A stretch of 14,001 nucleotides of DNA from Anaerolineae bacterium CG2_30_58_95 (lineage in GTDB: Bacteria; Chloroflexota; Anaerolineae; Anaerolineales; Villigracilaceae). Where the stretch lies: positions 1 through 14,001 of the forward strand of contig MNXK01000023.1 of NCBI GenBank assembly GCA_001872165.1, given 5' to 3'. Made by a program: the position numbers and the translations under genes. Position 1 is the first letter of the stretch. Each line of letters begins with the position of its first letter. This document shows positions 7,912-14,001 of this stretch, in pieces. Below the pieces are notes generated by a model. It did no database searches. It saw nothing but the letters and a program-made list of their open reading frames with translations, and was not told the DNA's origin.

Positions 7912-8633
7912 ACGACGAATCGCTCAAATGGCGGAAGATCCTGGTCGTTGATGACGAGGAGCGCATGGTGCGCTTCATCCGCCTGAACCTGGAACATGAT
8001 GGCTTTATCGTCGTCGAGGCTTTCAACGGTAAGCAAGCCCTGCAACGTTTACGGGATGCCACGCCCGACCTCATCCTGCTGGACATCATGATGCCAGACC
8101 TGGATGGCTTTGAAGTATTACAAATGATCCGCGAGATCAACAACGTACCGGTCATCATGCTGACCGCCAAGGGCGAGGAAGATGATCGCGTGCGCGGCCT
8201 GGAATTGGGCGCGGACGATTACATCACCAAACCGTTCAGCCCGCGCGAACTGGTCAGTCGCGTCAAGGCCGTCCTGCGTCGCACCAAAGGCGCTAGCGGC
8301 GGCATGCACGGGTTGATTCAGGTAGATAATCGTTTGAAGATTGATTTTGACCGGCGTGAAATCTGGCTGGAAGGCAAGATCGTCAAATTACGCCCCACGG
8401 AATACCGCCTGCTCTTCCATCTTATGCAGAACGCGGGTTGGGTGATCTCACACGACCAGTTGCTGGCAAAAGTTTGGGGCTACGAGTATCGCGACGAGCC
8501 ACACTACGTCCGCTTGTACATCAACTATCTGCGCCAGAAATTGGAGAAAGACCCGGCCAACCCGAAATACATCCTGACCGAGCGCGGGGTAGGATACCGG
8601 TTTGTAGACTTCCGGCGGGAGCAAAAAGAATAA
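7908..8633 (+). CDS. OmpR/PhoB-family response regulator
   Basis: A protein of 241 residues with ATG 7908 overlapping the previous stop and GAGGG at 7896-7900. Residues 10-125 are a receiver domain with the acidic pair D15/D16, the phospho-acceptor D59 in LLDIMMPD, T86 in MLTAKGE and K108 in ITKPF, so it should be phosphorylatable. Residues ~138-235 are an OmpR-type winged helix, including RPTEYRLL, the recognition helix region [13 protein letters not shown] and the wing TERGVGYRF. It should bind DNA as a dimer and control transcription. No histidine kinase is encoded within this window. As the last gene of the kinase/phosphatase/FHA operon it may be the output of that pathway or be modified by the Ser/Thr kinase, as is known for some bacterial response regulators. 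The target genes cannot be read from the sequence. Confidence 0.93.
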   Translation: MNDESLKWRKILVVDDEERMVRFIRLNLEHDGFIVVEAFNGKQALQRLRDATPDLILLDIMMPDLDGFEVLQMIREINNVPVIMLTAKGEEDDRVRGLELGADDYITKPFSPRELVSRVKAVLRRTKGASGGMHGLIQVDNRLKIDFDRREIWLEGKIVKLRPTEYRLLFHLMQNAGWVISHDQLLAKVWGYEYRDEPHYVRLYINYLRQKLEKDPANPKYILTERGVGYRFVDFRREQKE

Positions 8634-8669
8634 AATTCGCAGGTGCACCCCACCCCACCTCAACTGTCC

Positions 8670-8698
8670 TTGCCAGACAACCCACTCTCGAATATACT
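8670..8698 (+). promoter_or_regulatory. Sigma70-type promoter of the NarL-type regulator
   Basis: TTGCCA at 8670-8675 (5/6), a 17-nt spacer and TATACT at 8693-8698 (5/6) lie in the 89-nt gap after the OmpR-type gene. Transcription should start near 8705, giving a very short leader just ahead of the GGAGG at 8707-8711. Confidence 0.6.
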
Positions 8699-8722
8699 TC
8701 CAGTACGGAGGTAGAGACCCGC

Positions 8723-9382
8723 ATGAGCAAGCAACGCATTCTTTTGGTAGATGATCATGAAGTCGTCCGGCTGGGATTGAAAGCCCTGCTGGAACGGCAT
8801 CCACAATTCGACGTGGTCGCCGAAGCCTCCACGGCGCGCGAAGCCATCGAAATGGTCAGCAACACGCAGCCAGACGTGGTCGTGATGGACATCCGCCTGC
8901 CCGGTTCTTCCGGGATCGAGGCCTGCGAGGAGATCACCCGCCGCTTCCCGGATACGAAGGTCATCATGTTGACTTCATATGCCGAGGACGAGATGCTGTT
9001 TTCGTCCATCCGCGCCGGGGCGTCCGGCTACGTATTGAAGCAGATTGGCGGTGAGGACCTGGTACGGGCAATCGAGGCGGTCGGCCGCGGCGAGGCCTTG
9101 CTTGACCCGGCCGTCACACAGCGCGTCTTCCAGGAAGTGCGCCGGGCGGTCAAAGAGGAAGAGGCCTCTGCCTTTGCGCATCTCAGCCAGCAGGAAAAGC
9201 ACGTGCTGCTCCTGGTTTCGGAGGGCAAGACCAACCGGGAGATCGCCAAAGCCCTTTTCCTGGGCGAAGGCACGGTGCGGAATTACGTCAGCAGCATCCT
9301 TTCCAAGCTGGGGGTGAGCAACCGCGCCGAAGCAGCCGCCTATGCGGTTGGACATAGCCTGAGGGAATATATTACAACTTAG
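8723..9382 (+). CDS. NarL/LuxR-family response regulator
   Basis: A protein of 219 residues from ATG 8723, with GGAGG at 8707-8711 (11 nt spacing). Upstream in-frame sequence back to 8438 is only an overlap with the previous gene and lies before the promoter. The receiver domain (4-120) has D10/D11, phospho-acceptor D56 in VVMDIRLP, T84 and K106. The LuxR-type helix-turn-helix (about 153-210) has [25 protein letters not shown] and [15 protein letters not shown], all typical of the NarL group. It should be a DNA-binding regulator activated by phosphorylation. No partner histidine kinase is in the window. It has its own promoter and an intrinsic terminator downstream, so it is probably a separate transcription unit from the kinase operon. 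Its TAG stop lies at the very edge of a palindromic repeat element. Confidence 0.93.
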   Translation: MSKQRILLVDDHEVVRLGLKALLERHPQFDVVAEASTAREAIEMVSNTQPDVVVMDIRLPGSSGIEACEEITRRFPDTKVIMLTSYAEDEMLFSSIRAGASGYVLKQIGGEDLVRAIEAVGRGEALLDPAVTQRVFQEVRRAVKEEEASAFAHLSQQEKHVLLLVSEGKTNREIAKALFLGEGTVRNYVSSILSKLGVSNRAEAAAYAVGHSLREYITT

Positions 9383-9383
9383 C

Positions 9384-9467
9384 GCCTATCCGAAAACCTT
9401 CTGGAACGCGGACTTTAGTCCGCAATGCAGGGCAGACTGAAGTCTGCATTCCGTTATTCGGATAGGC
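9384..9467 (+). repeat. Palindromic MITE/REP-like element, copy 1
   Basis: An 84-bp non-coding element bounded by inverted repeats GCCTATCCGAA (9384-9394) and TTCGGATAGGC (9457-9467). Inside, two perfect small palindromes lie side by side: GCGGACTTTAGTCCGC at 9408-9423 and GCAGACTGAAGTCTGC at 9432-9447. They are enclosed by GGAACGC and GCATTCC, so a cloverleaf-like fold is possible. A second copy in the same orientation lies at 11897-11990. The similarity extends a few bases outwards (CTTA on the left, TCTTA on the right), so the left edge may supply the TAG stop of the NarL-type gene. No transposase is encoded; a non-autonomous element moved by an absent transposase is likely. Confidence 0.75.
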
Positions 9468-9480
9468 TCTTAATGACAAG

Positions 9481-9514
9481 ACTTCCGAAGTCTCAAAAAC
9501 TTCGGAAGTTTTTT
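9481..9514 (+). terminator. Rho-independent terminator after the NarL-type regulator
   Basis: A perfect 10-bp stem, ACTTCCGAAG (9481-9490) and CTTCGGAAGT (9500-9509), encloses a 9-nt loop. Six T residues run from 9509 to 9514. It ends the plus-strand unit just before the convergent flavoprotein gene. On the minus strand the stem is not followed by a T run, so it is probably one-directional. Confidence 0.85.
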
Positions 9515-9550
9515 CTATTCCGCCGCGCCGCCCAATCGCTGTTTCTGCAC

Positions 9551-10885
9551 TCAAAGTCCCATCGCCCTCAACATTTCATCATTTGTAGCGAACTTGAAGT
9601 GCTCCAGATGACGGATCTGGGCTTCAGCCTGCTCGGCGGCCTCCAGGCGCGCCAGCCATCTCTTGGTTACGACCAGCGGGTGGATATCATGCAACCAGTC
9701 TGCGAACTTGAGGTTAACGTTTTCGATATCCAACATAGGCGGCTGAGTTTGCAAGTATTGCAACACAGCTTGCGCTGCATTCTCGCCATCCTTGCGCGCC
9801 ACGCCGACCAGACCCGTGCTGGCTTGCCGCGCCCAGCCTGCCAGGAAAACTTTTTCCATCGGACAGTTGGCATCCACGTCAAAGGCTTCGTAGGAAACGC
9901 CATCCACCGGAAAGCGCGGTTCATTGAGCACCACATAGGCATCGCCACAGATCGGCATACAGAAATTCTTGTCTACGGTATCGCCGATGGCGAAGATGAT
10001 CGTATCCGCCTCGATCTGGCGGATTGTCCCCAGCCCCTTGGCTTTGACACCCCCATCCACCGTAACCAGCTGATTGTCTTCGACCTTTAACGTGCTGACG
10101 CCTGCCGTCCAACTACCCATAATGTGAACGGGAGATGTCAGGAACTCGAAACACAGGCGCGTGACCGAGACCCTTTCGGCGGCTTTGGGGAGGGCTTCGA
10201 GAAAGGCGTTCTTCGCCGCAGCCACATCCTGTCCAACAGCCTGCATAGCCGGGGCGACGCGCTCGAACTCGGCATCCAGCGCTTCAAGATCTAAATTGCC
10301 GGCGACGTTTTCCATCTCTTTCTTGGTAAATTTCACTTCTGCTGGGCCGCGCCGCACCACGGCAATCACCTCGTCCACTTTCTTTTCGCGAACGAGATAA
10401 TGCGCCACGTCCATCATCACATTCCCGGCGCCGACCAGGATCACCTTACGCCCGATGACGAAGCGGCGCTGGCTGAAGGGCGGCAGCAAGTTATAGTGAT
10501 AGACGACGTCTTTGGCGTGATAGACCCCCGGCAGGTTCTCGCCGGGCAGTCGAAGCCATTTCGTGCCTTGCGCGCCCGTTGCAACAACCACGGCCTGAAA
10601 ACCCCAATCGAACAGATCGGAAAAAACGATGTTGCCGCCGCAGCAGACAGTGACGTTCCCATAATAATCAATCAGCGGCGAATCGAGAATCTGGTGGAAT
10701 TGCTTGCGCAATCCCTCCTTCATCTTGATCTTATCGGGATAGATGCCATATTCGGCCAGCCCGCCGGGTTTGATATCCCGGTTGAACATTACCACTCGTA
10801 CACCGTTATTGCTGAAGTAACGAGCAGCAAACAGGCCGGCCGGGCCAGCCCCGATGATTGCCACCATGTATTTCGGTTCTTCCAT
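9551..10885 (-). CDS. FprA/adrenodoxin-reductase-like NADPH:ferredoxin oxidoreductase
   Basis: A protein of 444 residues, close to the size of FprA and adrenodoxin reductase. It starts at ATG 10885 with AAAGGGAA (10898-10891 on this strand). The FAD-binding Rossmann motif GAGPAG is at 12-17, followed by PGGLAEYGIYPDK, a hallmark of this group, and ATGA at 102-105. A second nucleotide fold starts with VGAGNVMMD (151-159), and RRG at 178-180 fits binding of the 2'-phosphate of NADPH. The C-terminal GWARQASTGLVG (350-361) closes the FAD site, as in FprA. It should move electrons between NADPH and ferredoxin in the cytoplasm; GltD-like subunits are a more distant alternative, but no iron-sulfur cysteine cluster motif is visible. 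It is transcribed alone, convergent to the NarL-type gene and divergent from the membrane protein gene. The partner ferredoxin is not in the window. Confidence 0.85.
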   Translation of the reverse strand: MEEPKYMVAIIGAGPAGLFAARYFSNNGVRVVMFNRDIKPGGLAEYGIYPDKIKMKEGLRKQFHQILDSPLIDYYGNVTVCCGGNIVFSDLFDWGFQAVVVATGAQGTKWLRLPGENLPGVYHAKDVVYHYNLLPPFSQRRFVIGRKVILVGAGNVMMDVAHYLVREKKVDEVIAVVRRGPAEVKFTKKEMENVAGNLDLEALDAEFERVAPAMQAVGQDVAAAKNAFLEALPKAAERVSVTRLCFEFLTSPVHIMGSWTAGVSTLKVEDNQLVTVDGGVKAKGLGTIRQIEADTIIFAIGDTVDKNFCMPICGDAYVVLNEPRFPVDGVSYEAFDVDANCPMEKVFLAGWARQASTGLVGVARKDGENAAQAVLQYLQTQPPMLDIENVNLKFADWLHDIHPLVVTKRWLARLEAAEQAEAQIRHLEHFKFATNDEMLRAMGL

Positions 10886-10945
10886 AATAGTTCCCTTTCG
10901 ATTTGGCTCTATAAAGATTTGCCGCTAAGAAATCATGTGGCGTAG

Positions 10946-10974
10946 ATTATAGCCGCATAAAATCCATGAGGCAA
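10946..10974 (-). promoter_or_regulatory. Sigma70-type promoter of the flavoprotein gene
   Basis: Read on the minus strand: TTGCCT (10974-10969, 4/6), a 17-nt spacer, and a perfect TATAAT (10951-10946). Transcription should begin near 10939, giving a leader of about 54 nt. Confidence 0.6.
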
Positions 10975-11044
10975 GTACAATACAATAAGGCGACAGTCAC
11001 CCAAAGTTGACATGACCCAGGTCGGCGCGCACTTTGCCACTCTA

Positions 11045-11053
11045 TGCTATATT
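11045..11053 (+). promoter_or_regulatory. Possible extended -10 promoter of the membrane-protein gene
   Basis: TGCTATATT fits a TGn-extended -10 box (TATATT at 11048-11053). No good -35 lies 16-18 nt upstream; a perfect TTGACA at 11007-11012 is too far away to pair with it. Transcription would start near 11060, shortly before AGGAG at 11068-11072. Confidence 0.35.
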
Positions 11054-11079
11054 TAGACATCAGGATCAGGAGAAAGGCC

Positions 11080-11874
11080 ATGAAACCACTCGATTCGAAA
11101 GAACTGCCCGCTGACCAACCCAAGCCCGAGACTCAAGCCGGGCAGGAAGTAAAACCCGCCACCGCGCCGCGCCCCCGCCCGAGCGGCAAAGGCATCAACC
11201 CCGGCCTGCGACTACGCACCATCGAGGCCGCCGCGCAGCGCGCCAATCCCCCCAAAATCCCGCGCCGCTCCTGGTTGAGCTTCCAACGCGAGAAGGTCGC
11301 GCCTGCCTATTGGAACGTGACCAGCAGCCTCTCGCTGATCATCAATGCCATCCTCATTGCGGTGGTTCTTCTGATGAGCCGTGAGATTTTCTCTTTGAAG
11401 CGGATGCTCGTCCGCGATCTGCTCGGCGGCCTGGCTTATAACTTCTCCCTGATGGATCAGGCGCGCATCAAGGCTGACGTTCCGGTGAATCTGGAAGTGC
11501 CGCTCAATTTACAGATCCCCATCAACCTGGCAACGGACGTGACCATCACGCGGGATACCCCAATTGACAACGCGCCGATCAAGATCTTTGCCGGAATCAT
11601 CACCATCAACGGCCCGGCCGATATCGTCATCCCTGCCGGAACGGTCCTGCCGATCCAGTTGAACATGACCGTGCCATACCAGCAGATACTGAAGTACTCT
11701 ACTTCCGTTACAGTGGATATTCCTCTCGTGGATACCAGCCTGCATACGCCCTTTGTCAACTTGCAGGAGGTGGTCTCGCCCTATTTCTGGGCGTTTGCCG
11801 GATCGCCTTTCTACTGGGAGGATATTGCCATCTGCAAACCGCTGCGCGCTATATGTGCATGGTGGTTCAAGTAA
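11080..11874 (+). CDS. Single-pass membrane protein of unknown function with hexapeptide repeat
   Basis: I do not recognise this family. The start is ATG 11080 with AGGAG at 11068-11072 (7 nt spacing); upstream in-frame codons precede this site. The 264 residues divide into a hydrophilic proline- and charge-rich N-terminus (1-~78, with several basic residues before the membrane), one transmembrane helix (about 82-100) and a larger C-terminal part, probably outside the cytoplasm. That part begins with a perfect-register triple hexapeptide, VPVNLE-VPLNLQ-IPINLA (134-151), and continues with alternating hydrophobic/polar residues and many prolines, which suggests a beta-structured domain. Two cysteines near the end (252, 259) and an aromatic WWFK terminus are visible. 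There is no lipobox or cleavable signal peptide; the single helix acts as an anchor. It appears to be transcribed alone and diverges from the flavoprotein gene. Confidence 0.75.
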   Translation: MKPLDSKELPADQPKPETQAGQEVKPATAPRPRPSGKGINPGLRLRTIEAAAQRANPPKIPRRSWLSFQREKVAPAYWNVTSSLSLIINAILIAVVLLMSREIFSLKRMLVRDLLGGLAYNFSLMDQARIKADVPVNLEVPLNLQIPINLATDVTITRDTPIDNAPIKIFAGIITINGPADIVIPAGTVLPIQLNMTVPYQQILKYSTSVTVDIPLVDTSLHTPFVNLQEVVSPYFWAFAGSPFYWEDIAICKPLRAICAWWFK

Positions 11875-11896
11875 TGGATAAAAACGGATACTTAAT

Positions 11897-11990
11897 GCCT
11901 ATCCAATAAACCTCTGGAACGCGGACTTTAGTCCGCAGTAGTCCGCAATGGAGAGCAGACTTCAGTCTGCATTCCGTTCCTCGGATAGGC
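11897..11990 (+). repeat. Palindromic MITE/REP-like element, copy 2
   Basis: A 94-bp relative of the element at 9384-9467, in the same orientation. It has GCCTATCC on the left and TCGGATAGGC (11981-11990) on the right, and the identical palindrome GCGGACTTTAGTCCGC (11921-11936). The second palindrome, GCAGACTTCAGTCTGC (11955-11970), has a changed centre. The left inverted repeat is degraded (CCAATAAA against CCGAAAA). About 10 extra bases repeat AGTCCGC after the first palindrome. It begins 22 nt after the stop of the membrane-protein gene, so both copies sit just behind stop codons. An in-frame ATG at 11948 inside it is not the start of the peptidase gene. Confidence 0.75.
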
Positions 11991-12013
11991 TCTTAGCTGC
12001 CTCTGGAGTCATC

Positions 12014-13306
12014 ATGCCCGATATTCATCGCACCACGCTCGCCAACGGTTTACAAGTGCTGCTGAAAGAGATCCACACCACGCCCATCATCAGCAGTTGG
12101 GTCTGGTACCGCGTCGGCTCCAGGGACGAGCCATCCGGCCGCAGCGGTATCTCCCATTGGGTCGAGCACATGCAGTTCAAGGGAACGCCCCAGTTCCCGG
12201 CCTCCATAATGGATAAGATCATCGCCCGCGAGGGCGGCGTCTCGAACGCTTTCACCTACCTGGACTGGACGACCTACTTCGAGACCATGCCGGCCGATAA
12301 GATCGAGCTGGCCCTGCGCCTGGAAGCTGACCGCATGGTCAACAGCACCTTCGACCCCGAAGAGGTTGCCTCAGAACGCACCGTGGTTATCTCCGAACGC
12401 GAGGGCAGCGAGAACGAGCCGCTCTTCCTGCTCAGCGAGGCCGTGCAGGCGGCTGCCTTTCGCGTCCATCCGTATCACCACGAGATCATCGGCGACCTGG
12501 CCGACCTGAAGAGCATGAGCCGCGACGACCTCTACAACCATTATCGCAGCTACTACGCGCCGGACAACGCGGTCGTATCCCTGGCCGGCGACTTCGAGAC
12601 CGAGGCAATGCTCGCGCGCCTCCGCCAGCTTTTCGAACCGATCCCGGCGGGACGGATTCCCCCGCGCCTGGCGCGCCCCGAGCCGCCGATGCGCGGCGAA
12701 CACCGACTCTCGGTCGAGGGGCCGGGCGAGACGACCTACCTTCAGCTTGTCTACCGCGCCCCGGCCGGCGCCGACCCGGACTTCTTCCCGTTGACCGTTC
12801 TCGACAGCCTGCTGTCCGGCCCCAGCAGCCTGAACATGTTCGGCGGCGGGGGCGTTTCCAACAAGACCTCGCGCCTGTACCGCGCCCTGGTGGAAAAGGA
12901 GCTGGCCGTGGCCGTCGGCGGCAGCGCCATCACAACGGTTGACCCGTTCCTGTACACCTTTACCCTCACCGTACACCCCCAGCGGAAAGCCGAGGAAGTT
13001 CTGGCGGCTTTCGACGACGAAGTCGAGCGCATCCAGGGTGAGGCCATCACAGCCAAAGAGGTTGCCCGCGCCATCAAGCAGGCGCGCGCCCTGTTCGCCT
13101 ACGGCAGCGAGAACATCACCAACCAGGCCTTCTGGCTGGGTCACGCCGAGATGTTCGCCAGCTACGATTGGTTCCTCGATTACCTGGACAAACTGGCGGC
13201 TGTCATGCCGGCCGAGGTGCAGCGCGCCGCGCAAAGCATCCTCCGTCCGCAGAACCGGGTGGTTGGAACCTATATCCCGACCGGAGCGGAGGTGGGGCAT
13301 GAGTAA
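12014..13306 (+). CDS. M16-family zinc peptidase, catalytic subunit
   Basis: A protein of 430 residues, the usual size for a two-subunit M16B peptidase. The start is ATG 12014, with GGAG at 12005-12008 (5 nt spacing). An in-frame ATG at 11948 lies inside the repeat element and is rejected. The inverted zinc motif HxxEH is intact as HWVEH (H48, E51, H52) followed by MQFKGTP. The third metal ligand is probably E128 in ERTVVISERE, about 76 residues on. The glycine-rich stretch MFGGGGVSNKTSRLYRALVEKE, with LFAYGSENITNQA further on, matches the second, inactive half of such subunits. There is no signal peptide, so it is probably cytoplasmic. By family it degrades short peptides or processes presequence-like peptides, with a partner completing the chamber. 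The partner gene overlaps its 3' end by 8 nt (ATGAGTAA). Confidence 0.92.
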   Translation: MPDIHRTTLANGLQVLLKEIHTTPIISSWVWYRVGSRDEPSGRSGISHWVEHMQFKGTPQFPASIMDKIIAREGGVSNAFTYLDWTTYFETMPADKIELALRLEADRMVNSTFDPEEVASERTVVISEREGSENEPLFLLSEAVQAAAFRVHPYHHEIIGDLADLKSMSRDDLYNHYRSYYAPDNAVVSLAGDFETEAMLARLRQLFEPIPAGRIPPRLARPEPPMRGEHRLSVEGPGETTYLQLVYRAPAGADPDFFPLTVLDSLLSGPSSLNMFGGGGVSNKTSRLYRALVEKELAVAVGGSAITTVDPFLYTFTLTVHPQRKAEEVLAAFDDEVERIQGEAITAKEVARAIKQARALFAYGSENITNQAFWLGHAEMFASYDWFLDYLDKLAAVMPAEVQRAAQSILRPQNRVVGTYIPTGAEVGHE

Positions 13307-14001
13307 AACGAAAAACGTAAAACGTAATGATGTATCACGTACTGCGTACTACGTATCACGTATCACGCATCACGCAGTACGAAGTACGCAGCACGCAGCT
13401 TCGCCATCAAGCTCATCTTTACCCGGCCCCGACGATATTTTCCGAGTTCAACTCCCAAATGGAATAACCCTCCTCAGCCGGGCAAACTTCAACAGCCCGT
13501 CGGTCGTGATCAGCGGCTACATCCAGGCTGGCAGCCTCTTCGACACGGATGAGAAGCTCGGCCTGGCCGACTTCACCGCTTTAGGCTTGATGCGCGGCAG
13601 CGCACAGCGCGACCTCCAACAGATCTACGACGCGCTCGAATCCTGCGGAGCGAGTCTCTCCTTCAGCGCGGGCGCACACACAACCGGCTTCAGTGGCCGC
13701 TCCCTGGCTGAAGATCTGCCTCTGCTGCTCGACACCCTGGCCGAGGTCATCCGCCAGCCGGTTTTCCCTGGCGAGCAGGTCGAGAAGCTGCGCGCCCAGT
13801 TGCTGACCGGGCTGGCCATCCGCGCCCAGGATACCGCCGACATGGCCGCCATGACCTTCGACCAGATCGTCTTCGCCAATCATCCCTATCGCCGCCCAGA
13901 TGACGGCTACCCGGAGACGATCCAGGCCATCCGCGGCGAGGATTTGGTAGATTTCCACCGCCGTTTCTACGCGCCGCGCGGTATGGTCATCGCCATCGTC
14001 G
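13299..14001 (+). CDS. M16-family peptidase-like partner subunit, zinc motif lost (3' end beyond the window)
   Basis: The frame is open from ATG 13299 to the window edge (234 codons, no stop). ATG 13299 overlaps the stop of the preceding gene and has GGAGG at 13288-13292 (6 nt spacing). No other in-frame start precedes the conserved domain. From about residue 46 (IFRVQLPNGITLLSR) it is clearly an M16 domain. The region equivalent to HxxEH reads GLADFTALGLMRG (88-100), so His, Glu and His are replaced by Asp, Ala and Leu and zinc cannot be bound. This is the known arrangement of a catalytic and a non-catalytic M16B subunit that act as a dimer. The first ~34 residues (KTKNVKR...VSRITHH...STQHAA) are encoded by a 7-bp repeat array and look nothing like the family. 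Confidence 0.85.
   Translation, partial: MSKTKNVKRNDVSRTAYYVSRITHHAVRSTQHAASPSSSSLPGPDDIFRVQLPNGITLLSRANFNSPSVVISGYIQAGSLFDTDEKLGLADFTALGLMRGSAQRDLQQIYDALESCGASLSFSAGAHTTGFSGRSLAEDLPLLLDTLAEVIRQPVFPGEQVEKLRAQLLTGLAIRAQDTADMAAMTFDQIVFANHPYRRPDDGYPETIQAIRGEDLVDFHRRFYAPRGMVIAIV
13309..13400 (+). repeat. Heptanucleotide tandem repeat array (13 degenerate units)
   Basis: Starting at 13309, units beginning with CG follow one another every 7 bases: CGAAAAA, CGTAAAA, CGTAATG, one 8-base unit, CGTACTG, CGTACTA, CGTATCA twice, CGCATCA, CGCAGTA, CGAAGTA, CGCAGCA, CGCAGCT. Only the fourth unit breaks the register. The array lies inside the 5' end of the second M16 gene and contains no stop in that frame. 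Seven-base repeats (STRR) are known from cyanobacteria; similar sequences in this lineage are likely but not checked. Confidence 0.8.

Noticed and set aside
8640..8660. Possible terminator hairpin after the OmpR-type gene
   Set aside because: AGGTG and CACCT can pair, but the loop is C-rich and no T run follows, so it is not a convincing intrinsic terminator.
8438..8722. In-frame extension of the NarL-type regulator by 95 codons
   Set aside because: It overlaps the OmpR-type gene in another frame, precedes the promoter at 8670-8698, and the receiver domain starts normally at ATG 8723.
9425..10090. Plus-strand frame of 221 codons from the repeat element into the flavoprotein gene
   Set aside because: It begins inside the palindromic element, crosses the terminator and runs antisense through the flavoprotein; no domain is visible.
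11007..11012. Perfect -35 box TTGACA in the divergent intergenic region
   Set aside because: No acceptable -10 lies 16-18 nt downstream (the hexamer there is CACTTT), so it cannot be called a promoter by itself.
11948..12013. In-frame ATG 22 codons upstream of the M16 peptidase start
   Set aside because: The added residues are translated from the palindromic repeat, and the real start at 12014 has its own GGAG and matches the family N-terminus.
12371..13300. Open frame of 309 codons on the minus strand opposite the M16 peptidase
   Set aside because: Antisense to an intact M16 gene, without motifs or a plausible start region.

Overview
The window looks like a chromosomal stretch from a free-living bacterium with fairly high GC. 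I place it, by inference only, in the phylum Chloroflexota (Anaerolineae-like). The reasons are a soluble Ser/Thr kinase with a C-terminal PQQ-type propeller, a kinase/PP2C/vWA/FHA gene set, paired M16 peptidases, and short palindromic and heptanucleotide repeats. No rRNA, tRNA, CRISPR array or complete transposase gene is visible.

Layout. (1) Positions 1-2738 hold a tandem family of GPH/MelB-type MFS transporters: the C-terminal part of one copy, one complete copy, and a ~130-bp scrap of a third copy joined to the tail of an unrelated, unrecognised gene. (2) Positions 2769-8633 hold a tightly packed signalling operon with its own sigma70-like promoter: a soluble Ser/Thr kinase with an eight-repeat propeller, a PP2C phosphatase, a J-domain/vWA fusion protein, a zinc-ribbon/FHA protein, an 82-residue protein of unknown function and an OmpR/PhoB-type response regulator. 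Junctions are a 29-nt gap, a 1-nt gap, an ATGA overlap, a 14-nt gap and another ATGA overlap. (3) Positions 8670-9514 hold a separately promoted NarL/LuxR-type response regulator, a palindromic MITE/REP-like element directly after its stop codon, and an intrinsic terminator. (4) Positions 9551-10974, minus strand, hold an FprA/adrenodoxin-reductase-like flavoprotein with its own promoter. (5) Positions 11045-11874 hold a single-pass membrane protein of unknown function with a hexapeptide repeat, followed by a second copy of the palindromic element. (6) From 12014 to the window end lies an M16 peptidase pair: a subunit with an intact HxxEH motif, overlapped by 8 nt by a partner that has lost the motif. 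The partner's N-terminus is encoded by a 7-bp tandem repeat array.

How it may work. In region 2 the kinase and PP2C form a writer/eraser pair, the FHA protein is the expected phosphothreonine reader, the J-vWA protein a likely chaperone-linked or metal-dependent scaffold, and the OmpR-type regulator the possible transcriptional output. This resembles the described TerY-P triad (vWA + PP2C + kinase) and the PpkA/PppA/Fha pathway, but adds a J-domain fusion, a zinc ribbon and a response regulator. It is the best candidate here for a little-described system. Three of the four proposed promoters share the form TTGCnn-N17-TATAnT.
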